DNA of 64,000 nucleotides from 34-65-8 sp046294735 (GTDB lineage: Bacteria > Pseudomonadota > Alphaproteobacteria > Sphingomonadales > Sphingomonadaceae). The notes beneath the pieces are model-generated. The model searched no databases, was not told where the DNA came from, and saw only the letters and a program-made list of their open reading frames with translations. Positions 8,801 through 17,055 of this stretch are shown piece after piece (positions within the stretch are counted from its first letter, which is position 1; the number at the start of each line of letters is the position of its first letter). The stretch spans positions 512,090 to 576,089 of the forward strand of contig JBKBKB010000001.1 in NCBI GenBank assembly GCA_046294735.1, written 5' to 3'. The position numbers were made by a program, and so were the translations under genes.

Positions 8801-9559
8801 TTACGCCTCGGCGGCGACTTCCTCGGTCGGAGGCGTGTCCATGGCACCGAAATCGGCGCCCGACTGCATCACCTTGGCACCCTTGCCAGCCAGCGCGGCA
8901 TCGCGGATGGCATCGCAATAAAGGCGGACAGCACGGGCCGCGTCATCGTTGCCCGGAACCGGGAAAGAGATGCCGCTGGGATCGACGTTGGTGTCGAGAA
9001 TGCCGACGACCGGAATGCCGAGCACGTTGGCTTCCTTGATCGCCAGGTCCTCCTTGTTGGCGTCGATCACGAACATGACGTCGGGAATGCCGCCCATGTC
9101 ACGGATGCCGCCCAGCGACATCTCGAGTTTGTCACGCTCGCGGGTCAGTTGGAGCACTTCCTTCTTGGTCAGACCCGAGGTTTCGCCCGAAAGCTGCTCT
9201 TCGAGGGTCTTGAGGCGCTTGATCGACTGGCTGATGGTCTTCCAGTTGGTCAGCATCCCGCCCAGCCAGCGGTGGTTGACGAAGTGCTGGCCGCAGGCGC
9301 GGGCGGCTTCGGCGATCGGCGCCTGCGCCTGGCGCTTGGTCCCGACGAACAGCACCTTGCCGCCCGAACGCACGGTCGCTTCGACGAAGTCGAGCGCGCG
9401 CGCGAACAGCGGCACGGTCTGCGACAGGTCGATGATGTGGACACCGTTGCGCGCGCCGAAGATGTACGGCTTCATCCGCGGGTTCCAGCGGTGGGTCTGG
9501 TGGCCGAAGTGCGATCCGGCCTCGATCAATGCTTGCATGGTGACGACTGGAGCCGCCAT
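8801..9559 (-). CDS. rpsB: 30S ribosomal protein S2
   Basis: Small-subunit ribosomal protein bound near the head-body junction with S1. MAAPVVTMQALIEAGSHFGH and the following QTHRWNPRMKPYIFG form the canonical N-terminus; HRWLGGMLTNWKTI and DANKEDLAIKEA are also diagnostic. At 252 residues it has the normal length. First gene of the rpsB-tsf unit, with about 360 bases of gene-free sequence before the next, divergent, gene. Confidence 0.97.
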   Translation of the reverse strand: MAAPVVTMQALIEAGSHFGHQTHRWNPRMKPYIFGARNGVHIIDLSQTVPLFARALDFVEATVRSGGKVLFVGTKRQAQAPIAEAARACGQHFVNHRWLGGMLTNWKTISQSIKRLKTLEEQLSGETSGLTKKEVLQLTRERDKLEMSLGGIRDMGGIPDVMFVIDANKEDLAIKEANVLGIPVVGILDTNVDPSGISFPVPGNDDAARAVRLYCDAIRDAALAGKGAKVMQSGADFGAMDTPPTEEVAAEA

Positions 9560-9791
9560 AGGATAATTCCTTTCCGGTTATACCTCTGGACAACTGGAAC
9601 CGCGTGCGGAGAGTCTGACGACCTTGACCCGCTGGCGGCACCGGTATGTGCGCTGCCCATGTGGATTTTCGCCACCCTCCCAAGCCGGAATGGCCCGGGA
9701 ATCGCGGCGAAGGCGGCCCCATAGCGATGGTTACGGAGAAAATCCACCTTCAATCTGTCGCAAAAAACAGGGAGCCTGGCGCAGACCGCGC

Positions 9792-9820
9792 TTGACAACG
9801 CGGAACAAAAAGCGAACACT
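9792..9820 (+). promoter_or_regulatory. LexA (SOS) box within a promoter for the 78-aa membrane protein
   Basis: GAAC-AAAAAGC-GAAC at 9803-9817 is a perfect GAAC-N7-GAAC direct repeat, the alphaproteobacterial LexA operator. TTGACA at 9792-9797 lies just before it, so bound LexA would cover the spacer and the -10 position (about 9815-9820, AACACT, a weak match). The next gene on this strand starts at 9921. The same motif class stands before recA in this window. Confidence 0.72.
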
Positions 9821-9856
9821 GCATGCATCGCCGGAACAAATCGCCGCAGTGAAGCG

Positions 9857-9885
9857 TTTTCAACCCGATTTCCACAGGCTGTCAA
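9857..9885 (-). promoter_or_regulatory. Candidate rpsB promoter
   Basis: On the minus strand TTGACA (9880-9885) is followed after 17 bases by TGAAAA (9857-9862). It would give a leader of nearly 300 bases for rpsB, common for ribosomal protein operons. The -10 match is weak. Sequence 9560-9791 shows no gene and could hold the S2-binding leader; I see no structure I can name there. Confidence 0.3.
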
Positions 9886-9920
9886 CAGGCTTGTGAAATG
9901 CAACAAGGAAGACCCAACCG

Positions 9921-10157
9921 ATGATGGCCCTGATCCTGTTCACCCTGTTTGCTGTTGCCGCCGTCGCCAGCCTGATCGTGCTTGCGGACAGCGGCCTGCG
10001 TGCGGTCGATGCCTGGCATCGGCTGCGGGGCGAATTGCAAGCGCTGTCAGGTCTCCACGCGGTGGCGCTGACGAAGCGGACCGTGCCTGCTCGGGCGCGG
10101 ATTGTTCGCCTGAAGAGGAACGAGACGTTTTACACGTTCAGCCGCGCTGCGGCCTGA
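9921..10157 (+). CDS. Small single-TM membrane protein, predicted SOS-controlled
   Basis: A 78-residue protein with an N-terminal membrane helix (residues 2-22, MALILFTLFAVAAVASLIVL) and a basic cytoplasmic tail rich in Arg and Lys. AAGGAAG stands before the ATGATG start, so either ATG could serve. I do not recognise the family. The LexA box about 105 bases upstream makes an SOS role likely. By analogy with Caulobacter SidA, a small SOS-induced inner-membrane division inhibitor, it could halt septation; that is inference, as the sequence is not clearly SidA-like. The last 20 bases overlap the 3' end of pssA on the other strand. Confidence 0.7.
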   Translation: MMALILFTLFAVAAVASLIVLADSGLRAVDAWHRLRGELQALSGLHAVALTKRTVPARARIVRLKRNETFYTFSRAAA

Positions 10158-10938
10158 CCTGACGGTAACGCCACCAGGAATAGGGCATCAGCAGCAGGTA
10201 CCCGGCACAGATCGCTACCAGCGTCCACCACGGCTCCAATAGCAGTGCAGCGAACAGCATTCCCGCAAAAGCGATAAACGGCAGGCGCAGGCTGCGCTGC
10301 GGGCGGATCAGGCTCCAACTGAGCGTAGCCAGATTCGAGATCATCAGCACCGCAATCGCGACAATCCAGATCGCGTTGCCAAGCGGATCGCGGAACAACT
10401 CGTTCCCCGTCGCCATCCACAGATAGACCGGCAGAAACGCCAACCCCGCCCCGACCGGTGCGGGAATTCCGGTCAGGAACCCGGCTGACTTGTGCGGCTG
10501 TTCGTCGACGTCGATCTGGGCATTGAACCGGGCGAGACGCAGCGCGCAGCAGATCGCAAATGCAAGCGACGCAAACCAGCCAAGACGCGGCAAATCTTGC
10601 AAAGTCCAGAGATAGAAGATCAGAGCCGGAGCCATGCCGAATGACAGCGAATCAGCCAGGCTGTCGAGCTCTGCACCAAAGCGCGACTGGGCTTTAAGCA
10701 ACCGGGCGATCCGGCCGTCGATCCCGTCCAGCAGCCCGGCGAGGATAATGGCGAAAATGGCCAGCTTCCACTCACCGCCGATCGCGAACCGGATTCCGGT
10801 CAACCCCGAACACAGGGCAGCCGCGGTAATGGCATTGGGCAATACGGCCCGCAGGCTCAGACCTCGCCCACCAGATCTTGACTGCGGATATTCATCCTCG
10901 GCCGCCTTGGGGCCAAGCCGCGGCCCCTCGTCATTCAC
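10138..10938 (-). CDS. pssA: CDP-diacylglycerol-serine O-phosphatidyltransferase
   Basis: Joins serine to CDP-diacylglycerol to make phosphatidylserine in the inner membrane. The CDP-alcohol phosphatidyltransferase motif (D-G-x2-A-R-x8-G-x3-D-x3-D) is present in DGIDGRIARLL followed by GAELDSLADSLSFG. Several hydrophobic helices fill the rest of the 266 residues. Translation starts at GTG 10938 inside a GTGA overlap with the psd stop, so psd and pssA are translationally coupled and together make phosphatidylethanolamine. Confidence 0.94.
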   Translation of the reverse strand: MNDEGPRLGPKAAEDEYPQSRSGGRGLSLRAVLPNAITAAALCSGLTGIRFAIGGEWKLAIFAIILAGLLDGIDGRIARLLKAQSRFGAELDSLADSLSFGMAPALIFYLWTLQDLPRLGWFASLAFAICCALRLARFNAQIDVDEQPHKSAGFLTGIPAPVGAGLAFLPVYLWMATGNELFRDPLGNAIWIVAIAVLMISNLATLSWSLIRPQRSLRLPFIAFAGMLFAALLLEPWWTLVAICAGYLLLMPYSWWRYRQVRPQRG

Positions 10939-11669
10939 TGGGCAACGCCTTCGATCAGCAACTGTTGCCCTAATTCTGCCAGCACCGATTCACCGGCAAT
11001 CACCTTCTGCCCGACCAGTACTTTCGAGTCAGTGCCAGCGGGCAAATAGACGTCCACCCGGCTGCCGAACCGGATCAGCCCGACGCGCTGGCCTGCCGCC
11101 AGCAGGTCGCCCGGCTTGACAAACGGCACGATTCGCCGCGCGACCAGACCGGCGATCTGAGTGAAACCAACTATCACGCCATCAGTCCGCTCCACCAGGA
11201 TGTGCTGGCGCTCGTTCTCTTCGCTGGCTTTGTCGAGATCGGCGTTCATGAACTTGCCGGGAATGTAGATCAGCCGCCGTACCACTCCGCCGATCGGGGA
11301 CCGGTTAATGTGGACATCGAACACGCTCATGAAGATGGAAATCCGGGTGACCGGCCCGCTGCCCAGTCCGGGTGCGCCAGTGGCATCCTGTGCCTGCATC
11401 TCCAGCGGGGGTTCAACCTGCATGATCAGGGAGACCAGCCCGTCAGCGGGGGCCACAATCACCCGTTCATCCTGAGGTACAACACGCTCCGGATCGCGAA
11501 AAAATGCGAACACCCCGAGCGAAAGGAACGCCATCGGCCAGGCGATGGTTTCCCATGCCATGAACGCTGCCACGGCGCTGATCGCCACAGCGATCAGCCC
11601 GAATTTGCGACCTTCGGGGTGGATTGCGGGCCAGCTCCAGCTGGCATCGCCACGCCCCTTGTTATCCAT
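10935..11669 (-). CDS. psd: Phosphatidylserine decarboxylase (short form)
   Basis: Pyruvoyl enzyme that converts phosphatidylserine to phosphatidylethanolamine. The self-cleavage site is the GS in RFGSRVDVYLP near the C-terminus; cleavage creates the pyruvoyl group from that serine. FFRDPERVVP, MSVFDVHINRSPIGG and IPGKFMNADLDKASEENER are typical of the short proteobacterial/archaeal type. I chose ATG 11669 (MDNKGRG, 244 residues) because AGGT lies eight bases upstream; the longer start at 11693 has no ribosome-binding site. Confidence 0.94.
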   Translation of the reverse strand: MDNKGRGDASWSWPAIHPEGRKFGLIAVAISAVAAFMAWETIAWPMAFLSLGVFAFFRDPERVVPQDERVIVAPADGLVSLIMQVEPPLEMQAQDATGAPGLGSGPVTRISIFMSVFDVHINRSPIGGVVRRLIYIPGKFMNADLDKASEENERQHILVERTDGVIVGFTQIAGLVARRIVPFVKPGDLLAAGQRVGLIRFGSRVDVYLPAGTDSKVLVGQKVIAGESVLAELGQQLLIEGVAQ

Positions 11670-11881
11670 CACTTGACCTGCCATCCGGCCCATCTAGGGG
11701 CAATGCCCATGCCGCACAAGGCACCGGCGCCTGCAAGTCGGCAGGCATCAAGCTTCGAAATTGCCCAAACGGCCGGTTTCGCGCCATTCGGCGCCAACAA
11801 GGAACAACGTGGCGCGGGGCGCCGCCTGACCCGTTGATCCGTTAGCCTGTTGCTAACCATGACCGGCTAGGACTGCCTGCG

Positions 11882-12949
11882 ATGGCACCGCCTCTCCCCC
11901 CTTTGCACCGCTGGTTGGGCGAGCTGCCGGTGGTGCTGATCGCCGGCGCCCTGTTCGGGCTTTGCACAGTACTGCTGGCCCGGCACGGCGTATGGCCCGA
12001 ACTGGGCCCGATTCTCGGCAACCTGCGGCTCTACCTGCTCAGCATTCTGGTGATCGGCTGTGTGGATGCGGGCCGTGCGCTGATGCGCGAGAAACCGGCC
12101 GCGCCCGCAGCATTCCTGCTGGCCCGCTACATCTCTCCCGCGGCCCGGCTTCATGCCGCGAGCGGCGCGATCATGCTCGCCCTGTGCGTGGTGCTAATGC
12201 CCTTTTTCTCGAAGATGAAGGCAGCCATTCCGCTGTTCAACCCTTACACCTGGGACGCCGCTTTCATTGCCTGGGACCGGGCGCTGTTTTTCGGGTACGA
12301 CGCCTGGGAAGTGCTCCAGCCGGTGCTCGGCTACCCGGTCATCACTGCCTTTCTCGCCTTTCTGTACCAGGTCTGGTTCCTGCTGCTGTACCCGGGCGTG
12401 CTGTGGTTCGCCTATGCCGCGATGGACGAGACCGTGCGGCGGCGCTTCTTCCTGTCCTATGTACTAAGCTGGACCGTCGTCGGCGGGGCAATGGCGACCT
12501 GGCTCGCTTCAGTCGGCCCGTGTTTCATCGGCCCCTTGCTGGGCGACCGGACCTTCGATGCCCAGATGGCCTATCTCAATGCCGCAAACGAACAGGTCCC
12601 GGTAATGACACTAAAGGTGCAGGGAATGCTGCTCGAATGGTTCCATGCCGATGCCAACGGCCTGGGCAGCGGTATAACCGCCATGCCCAGTATGCACGTG
12701 GCAATCGCCTTCCTATACTGGCTGGCCATGCGCCACGCTGCACCGCGCGCCGCGCGCTGGTTCGGCCTGTTCTTTGCGGTGACCTGGGTCAGTTCGGTCC
12801 ACCTCGCCTACCACTACGCGGTCGACGGGCTGGTTTCGGTGATTGTGGTGGCCGCCATCTGGCGGGTGAGCGCGGCGATCTTTTCCGCTTGGGACAGCTT
12901 CCTTGCCCGTCAGGCGACCTTGCGCACGAACACCGTACCGGCCGAATAG
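11882..12949 (+). CDS. PAP2-superfamily integral membrane phosphatase/transferase
   Basis: A 355-residue multi-helix membrane protein with the lipid phosphatase signature in its second half: GITAMPSMH and then HLAYHYAVDG, which supply the catalytic histidines and aspartate. PAP2-domain proteins of this shape include inositol-phosphoceramide synthase-like enzymes, so a role in glycolipid or sphingolipid head-group transfer is possible in a sphingomonad. The substrate cannot be read from sequence. It diverges from psd across 212 bases, and its last 40 bases overlap the end of the convergent KASIII-like gene. Confidence 0.8.
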   Translation: MAPPLPPLHRWLGELPVVLIAGALFGLCTVLLARHGVWPELGPILGNLRLYLLSILVIGCVDAGRALMREKPAAPAAFLLARYISPAARLHAASGAIMLALCVVLMPFFSKMKAAIPLFNPYTWDAAFIAWDRALFFGYDAWEVLQPVLGYPVITAFLAFLYQVWFLLLYPGVLWFAYAAMDETVRRRFFLSYVLSWTVVGGAMATWLASVGPCFIGPLLGDRTFDAQMAYLNAANEQVPVMTLKVQGMLLEWFHADANGLGSGITAMPSMHVAIAFLYWLAMRHAAPRAARWFGLFFAVTWVSSVHLAYHYAVDGLVSVIVVAAIWRVSAAIFSAWDSFLARQATLRTNTVPAE

Positions 12950-14052
12950 CCCGCGCCGAAACTGCAGATCAGCCCGGTATCCCCCGCGCCAAGGTCGGCG
13001 CTGTGAAGGTGGAAGGCGATGATCGAACCCGCACTCGAGGTGTTGCCGTAAGTATCGAGCACCGTCGGGCTTTCGTCCTCGCTCGCCTCGTGCCCCAGCA
13101 CCCGCTGCGAAATCAGCCGGTTCATCCCGGCATTGGCCTGGTGCAGCCACAGACGGCGCAGGCTGTGCGGTTCGATCCCCAGCCGCTCTGCCTCGTCAAC
13201 GATCATCTGCGCGACCATCGGCACAACTTCCTTGAACACCTTGCGCCCTTCCTGGACGAACAGCTTGTCGGGCGTGCCTTGGGTCTCTGGCGTGGCCCGG
13301 TTGAGGAAACCGAAGTTGTTGCGGATATTGTTGGAGAACACCGTCTTAAGCCTGGTGCCGAGGATGTCCCAATGCGCCGTCGGGGCGATTGCCGCATCCT
13401 CGACCAGCACGGCAGTGGCAACATCGCCGAAGATGAAGTGGCTATCCCGGTCACGCCAGTTGAGGTGGCCGGAGGTGATCTCCGGGCTGACCACCAGCAC
13501 TGAGCGGGCATTGCCGGCGCGGATATAATCGGCGGCGGTCTGAATGCCGAAGGTGGCCGAAGAGCAGGCGACGTTCATGTCAAACCCGAACCCTTCGATA
13601 CCGAGTGCTTGCTGGATCTCGATCGCCATCGCCGGATAGGCGCGCTGCATGTTGGAGGCCGCGCACAGAACGGCGTCCACGTCCGCCGCATGGCGCGCCG
13701 CCCGCGCCAGCGCATCGCGCGCGGCGGCGACACCGATTTCGGCCATGATCGAGATTTCGTCGTTGGACCGCTCGGGCCAGCGCGGCGCCATGGTGGCCGG
13801 GTCCAGCACCGGGGCCTTAGCCATCACGTGGCGCGCCTTGATCCCGCTGGCCTTCTCGATGAATTCCACCGAGCTTGGCTGTAGCGCAGCCACTTCGCCG
13901 GCCTCGATCGCGGCCGCGTGCGCGGCATTGAACTGCTCGGCATAGGCATTGAAGCTGGCAACCAGCTCCGCATTGGTGATCGTCTCGCCGGGCGTATATA
14001 GGCCAGTCGACGAAATGACGGGATGGCCGGTGCGCTGAAGTGTCTCGATCAT
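12910..14052 (-). CDS. Beta-ketoacyl-ACP synthase III-like condensing enzyme
   Basis: Thiolase-fold enzyme of the FabH family. The catalytic Cys is in NVACSSATFG, the His in WLHQANAGMNRLI and the Asn in YGNTSSAGS. At 380 residues it is longer than housekeeping FabH (about 320), with an N-terminal insertion around residues 30-75. Such long KASIII paralogues are common in proteobacteria and may use unusual acyl primers, so I give no gene symbol. It ends inside the PAP2 gene (40-base tail overlap) and starts 58 bases from the island border. Confidence 0.87.
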   Translation of the reverse strand: MIETLQRTGHPVISSTGLYTPGETITNAELVASFNAYAEQFNAAHAAAIEAGEVAALQPSSVEFIEKASGIKARHVMAKAPVLDPATMAPRWPERSNDEISIMAEIGVAAARDALARAARHAADVDAVLCAASNMQRAYPAMAIEIQQALGIEGFGFDMNVACSSATFGIQTAADYIRAGNARSVLVVSPEITSGHLNWRDRDSHFIFGDVATAVLVEDAAIAPTAHWDILGTRLKTVFSNNIRNNFGFLNRATPETQGTPDKLFVQEGRKVFKEVVPMVAQMIVDEAERLGIEPHSLRRLWLHQANAGMNRLISQRVLGHEASEDESPTVLDTYGNTSSAGSIIAFHLHSADLGAGDTGLICSFGAGYSAGTVFVRKVA

Positions 14053-14110
14053 GGCGAGCGGAGTTAATACTCTCTGCGCCCGCGGGCAAGACGTTCACAC
14101 TGGCGATGGG

Positions 14111-14134
14111 TGGTGGCAGGGCTAGAATCGAACC
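14111..14134. repeat. attL: degenerate copy of the tRNA-Tyr 3' end
   Basis: Read on the minus strand, this is a T-loop (GGTTCGATTC) followed by CCTGCCACCA, i.e. the end of a tRNA with no tRNA body. It aligns with 44426-44450 in the same orientation with one missing base and two substitutions. That is the expected duplication left by integration into a tRNA 3' end, here somewhat decayed. Confidence 0.7.
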
Positions 14135-14186
14135 ATCAAAATAACGATTTGATATCAATCCCCTTATTGGGGTCAGCAAAAAACCG

Positions 14187-14206
14187 CCCCCACACTCTCC
14201 CCCACA
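14187..14206. repeat. Paired CCCCCACA repeats at left end (candidate integrase arm sites)
   Basis: Two direct copies of CCCCCACA (14187-14194 and 14199-14206) spaced 12 bases apart lie just inside attL. The same octamer occurs five times beside the integrase at the other end. Sequence 14207-14552 carries no gene I can support; it contains only short chance frames. A small CCCC-TTATT-GGGG hairpin lies just before the repeats near 14160-14172. Confidence 0.6.
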
Positions 14207-14552
14207 TTTTCGTAAATCTAACCGCCGTTCGGTTCTTCGTTTGGGGGGGACGGCTGAATTTCTGGGCAGGCTACAAGATGCCTCGCGGAGCTTTGCAACC
14301 GTCACCGGCGCTTCGTCAAGCTCGCCGTTGGGGATCATCATGACGCATTCACGGCCGAAGATTTCTGCACCCGCCAATGCAAAGCGGTGAGCGAAAAAGG
14401 CGGTCTGACAAACTGAAGATCACGCTTCGAAGCGGAAGTGCCACCCCCAACACCTAGCCTCCAACCGATTAGCAGCGAAAGACATCGCGCTGACTTTCAA
14501 GCGCCGGAATCTCCGGCTCGCGATCATATCGCACAACCGAGATATTGGGGGA

Positions 14553-14795
14553 TCAATGCTCTTTGTCACGCGGGGGCAGCGGGTCCGGCCGGCCGATCGT
14601 GTCCTTGCTGCGAATCCGACCATTCAAGCCCTTGATCGACAGATCACCGCCGCCAGAGTTCAGCAAATGCTGCTTTGCACTCGCCGCAGCCGCCGCTTGG
14701 GTATCATGAACAAACCCACGGGAGGCACCGCTGCGCTTGTCGATCCACTTTTGATCACTCGCCCTGCGGTACACCATCCGATCATTATCAGCCAT
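14553..14795 (-). CDS. DUF2188-family small protein
   Basis: An 80-residue protein starting at ATG 14795 with a strong AAGGAGG ahead of it. The pattern WIDKRSGASRGFVHDTQAAA, then GGGDLSIKGLNGRIRSKDTIG and DPLPP matches the DUF2188 family, whose function is not known. It starts 10 bases after the end of the subtilisin-like protease gene on the same strand, so it is probably the third gene of that operon. Frame upstream of 14795 lies over the protease gene and is not used. Confidence 0.8.
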   Translation of the reverse strand: MADNDRMVYRRASDQKWIDKRSGASRGFVHDTQAAAAASAKQHLLNSGGGDLSIKGLNGRIRSKDTIGRPDPLPPRDKEH

Positions 14796-14805
14796 GCTTT
14801 CCTCC

Positions 14806-17055
14806 TTAGTATTCGATATCGATGTCGCTCTCGACCACCGAGGTTTCGACGAACGAGCCGAGCTGGTCGCGAAGCTGGTTGTAGATGTCGTCGCCGTCAT
14901 CGATACCGCTCAACGACAGGACGAAGACCGCCTCCAACGGAGGGACCTGGTCGGCGCTGGTAAAGCCGTAGACGTAATGGTCGCGGGTGTAGACCCGCGC
15001 GTAGATGCGCAGATTGGGACCATCGACCCGATGCCCGCGCACGGAAAAATCTTTCGCGTGATTGCGTACGGTGCACCACTTGTGGTCGACTGCACGTGCG
15101 ATTGTCTCGGGGACGCGGTCGGTATCCATCGACCCGAGCAGATTCGCATAAGCATCGCCCTTCGGATACTGGACTGCAGTGTTGAGCCGCGCGCTAAAAT
15201 AATTGGGGCCGGCAAACTCATCGACCATTGGATGCGGGTTGAGGATGGCGGTCAACTTGCCGCGGCCACGCAAGCGTCCGGCCTTGAGCAGCGCTGGAGG
15301 AATCGGAAGCTCCCAGTAATAGGAGGCCCGGTCGCGGAGCGACGCCTTCCATTGCAACGTCACCGTTCCCGGCCGACATTCCCATGGCAGGTAGGCTGCA
15401 TCCGGCGTGCCAAACCCGCGTCCGGTGTCGAAACCATCGCCATCGGCATTGTGAATCAGGAGTGCCCGAACGAGATCAGGGTCGGGCTCGCGCAGACGGT
15501 CCATCGTGTGGGCAGCAAGCGGCGACATCAGGGCGGTAGCGAAGCTCGACCCTCGGATTACCGCGCCGCCCAGCGCCCGCACATGCGAAAAATGCGATGT
15601 ATCGGGCTTGAGCATACCGCACGGACCAGGTCCCGTGAGGCTCACCGGGCACACCCCGCCAGGCTGTCCGTCAGGTTCGTGCATTCGTCCGCCAACTGTT
15701 AGCGCAGCCTCGCAATCGGCTGGACGCTTGGCTGAAGTGGCGGGGGTGTTGCCGATCGAATTGACCAGCAGCACGCGGTGTTTGCGCGCAAGGACTGCGA
15801 GTGCATGGCCGAACGGGCTGACGGCATCGAGGTCGCAAACCCGGTCTTCATTGAAGGACAGGTTCCAGACCTTGGTCTCAGGATGCGCGGTTATGACCGC
15901 GTCGAGATACTCGACCAATTCCTCATAATCAGGCCCCGGAAAGCCACGCTTGGCGATTGCCGCCACTGTACCAACCCGGCAGTGCAGCTCAGGCAAGACA
16001 AGGTTGTTATTCCACTCATGGCCCTGGACAACGAGCGATGTGACCCGGTTTCCATGCATTACTTCGGCCGCTGCTCCACTTACCAAGGGCGGCGCGCGCC
16101 AAGCCTCGGCTGGCAGGTAGGAAGTCGCGTTGAGACCGCCATCGACTACGCCGACGATCGGTAGGCCGGACAGGTTTGCGGGAAGGGGGCGGTCCGGCTC
16201 GCGCCCCTCCCCAGGATCAGTCACCGAGATCGGCAGAACCGGATCGAGCCGCATCACCGCCCCGGATGCGGCCAGCCGGTAGAGCGCCTCAGGACTGCCC
16301 ACGATCACCGTCGTGTGCGCTCGCTGTCGCAGGCGATAGTCGCGCAGCGCGCGTCCAAGCCGGTCGGTGCCACTGATGGCCCGCACAGCGCGCGCGAGAG
16401 ACGCATCTCCGGCCGCGTCGGCACCGCTCGCTAGGTCGAGGAGTAACTGACGCGAAGGTGGCAGGATCGTTCCATCACGCAGCTGGGCCACCGTTTGTAG
16501 CAAATGTTCGACCGCGTTGCGATCCTTGAGCGGCATTAGTGATGCAACGAACGCGCGTCCTTGCGGCCGACGTGGCGCTTCCTCCCACAAGGCCTCGATT
16601 GCACGGTCACCGAGCACGTCGCCTGGCGCAAAGAAGCGCATCGTCTGGACGCGCGAGATGTCGACTTGGTCACGCACGGTACCGAAATTGGCGACGAGTG
16701 CGGCGAAGCGCTCGACGCTCCGCATTTCCATCTCCACCAGATAACCCTGTGCATAAGGCGCCACCAGTCGCGCGCCATACGCTGGCTGGAACAAGTCATC
16801 CGGGGTCCAGGTCGGGGCCAGCGAATCCTCGAACATCGATGCATAGACAATTGCACGGTCGGCAAACTGCGGTTGGCGGCCTCGGTCACGCGCGATGAGC
16901 ATCAGGTCGTTCGACAACTTACGGCGCTGGTCATCGAGCCGCGCGGTCTTGATCCCCGCTAGCGACTTGCCCCGCCCCGTGATGGATTCCGGCTTGGGGT
17001 CTTTGGTAAAACGCAAGACAGGATTGAGCAGTGGGCGGCGTTCGTCAGCCATCAT
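14806..17055 (-). CDS. ietS: Subtilisin-like (S8) serine protease, IetS-like
   Basis: A 749-residue protein with a long N-terminal domain and an S8 protease core. The triad is visible: Asp about 305 in VGVVDGG, His about 334 in MHGNRVTS, Ser about 504 in GSSFATA. No signal peptide is seen, so it should act in the cytoplasm. It is translated with an 11-base overlap after an AAA+ ATPase gene. This ATPase-subtilase pair matches IetAS, first described as a stability/toxin-antitoxin locus on the Ti plasmid pTi-SAKURA and later reported as anti-phage (Gao et al. 2020 set). The pairing is strong evidence; direct homology to IetS needs a search. Confidence 0.8.
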   Translation of the reverse strand: MMADERRPLLNPVLRFTKDPKPESITGRGKSLAGIKTARLDDQRRKLSNDLMLIARDRGRQPQFADRAIVYASMFEDSLAPTWTPDDLFQPAYGARLVAPYAQGYLVEMEMRSVERFAALVANFGTVRDQVDISRVQTMRFFAPGDVLGDRAIEALWEEAPRRPQGRAFVASLMPLKDRNAVEHLLQTVAQLRDGTILPPSRQLLLDLASGADAAGDASLARAVRAISGTDRLGRALRDYRLRQRAHTTVIVGSPEALYRLAASGAVMRLDPVLPISVTDPGEGREPDRPLPANLSGLPIVGVVDGGLNATSYLPAEAWRAPPLVSGAAAEVMHGNRVTSLVVQGHEWNNNLVLPELHCRVGTVAAIAKRGFPGPDYEELVEYLDAVITAHPETKVWNLSFNEDRVCDLDAVSPFGHALAVLARKHRVLLVNSIGNTPATSAKRPADCEAALTVGGRMHEPDGQPGGVCPVSLTGPGPCGMLKPDTSHFSHVRALGGAVIRGSSFATALMSPLAAHTMDRLREPDPDLVRALLIHNADGDGFDTGRGFGTPDAAYLPWECRPGTVTLQWKASLRDRASYYWELPIPPALLKAGRLRGRGKLTAILNPHPMVDEFAGPNYFSARLNTAVQYPKGDAYANLLGSMDTDRVPETIARAVDHKWCTVRNHAKDFSVRGHRVDGPNLRIYARVYTRDHYVYGFTSADQVPPLEAVFVLSLSGIDDGDDIYNQLRDQLGSFVETSVVESDIDIEY

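Noticed and set aside
14111..14134. Second tRNA gene at the left island border
   Set aside because: Only the T-loop and acceptor end are present, with a base missing; no anticodon arm lies upstream. It is an attachment-site remnant.
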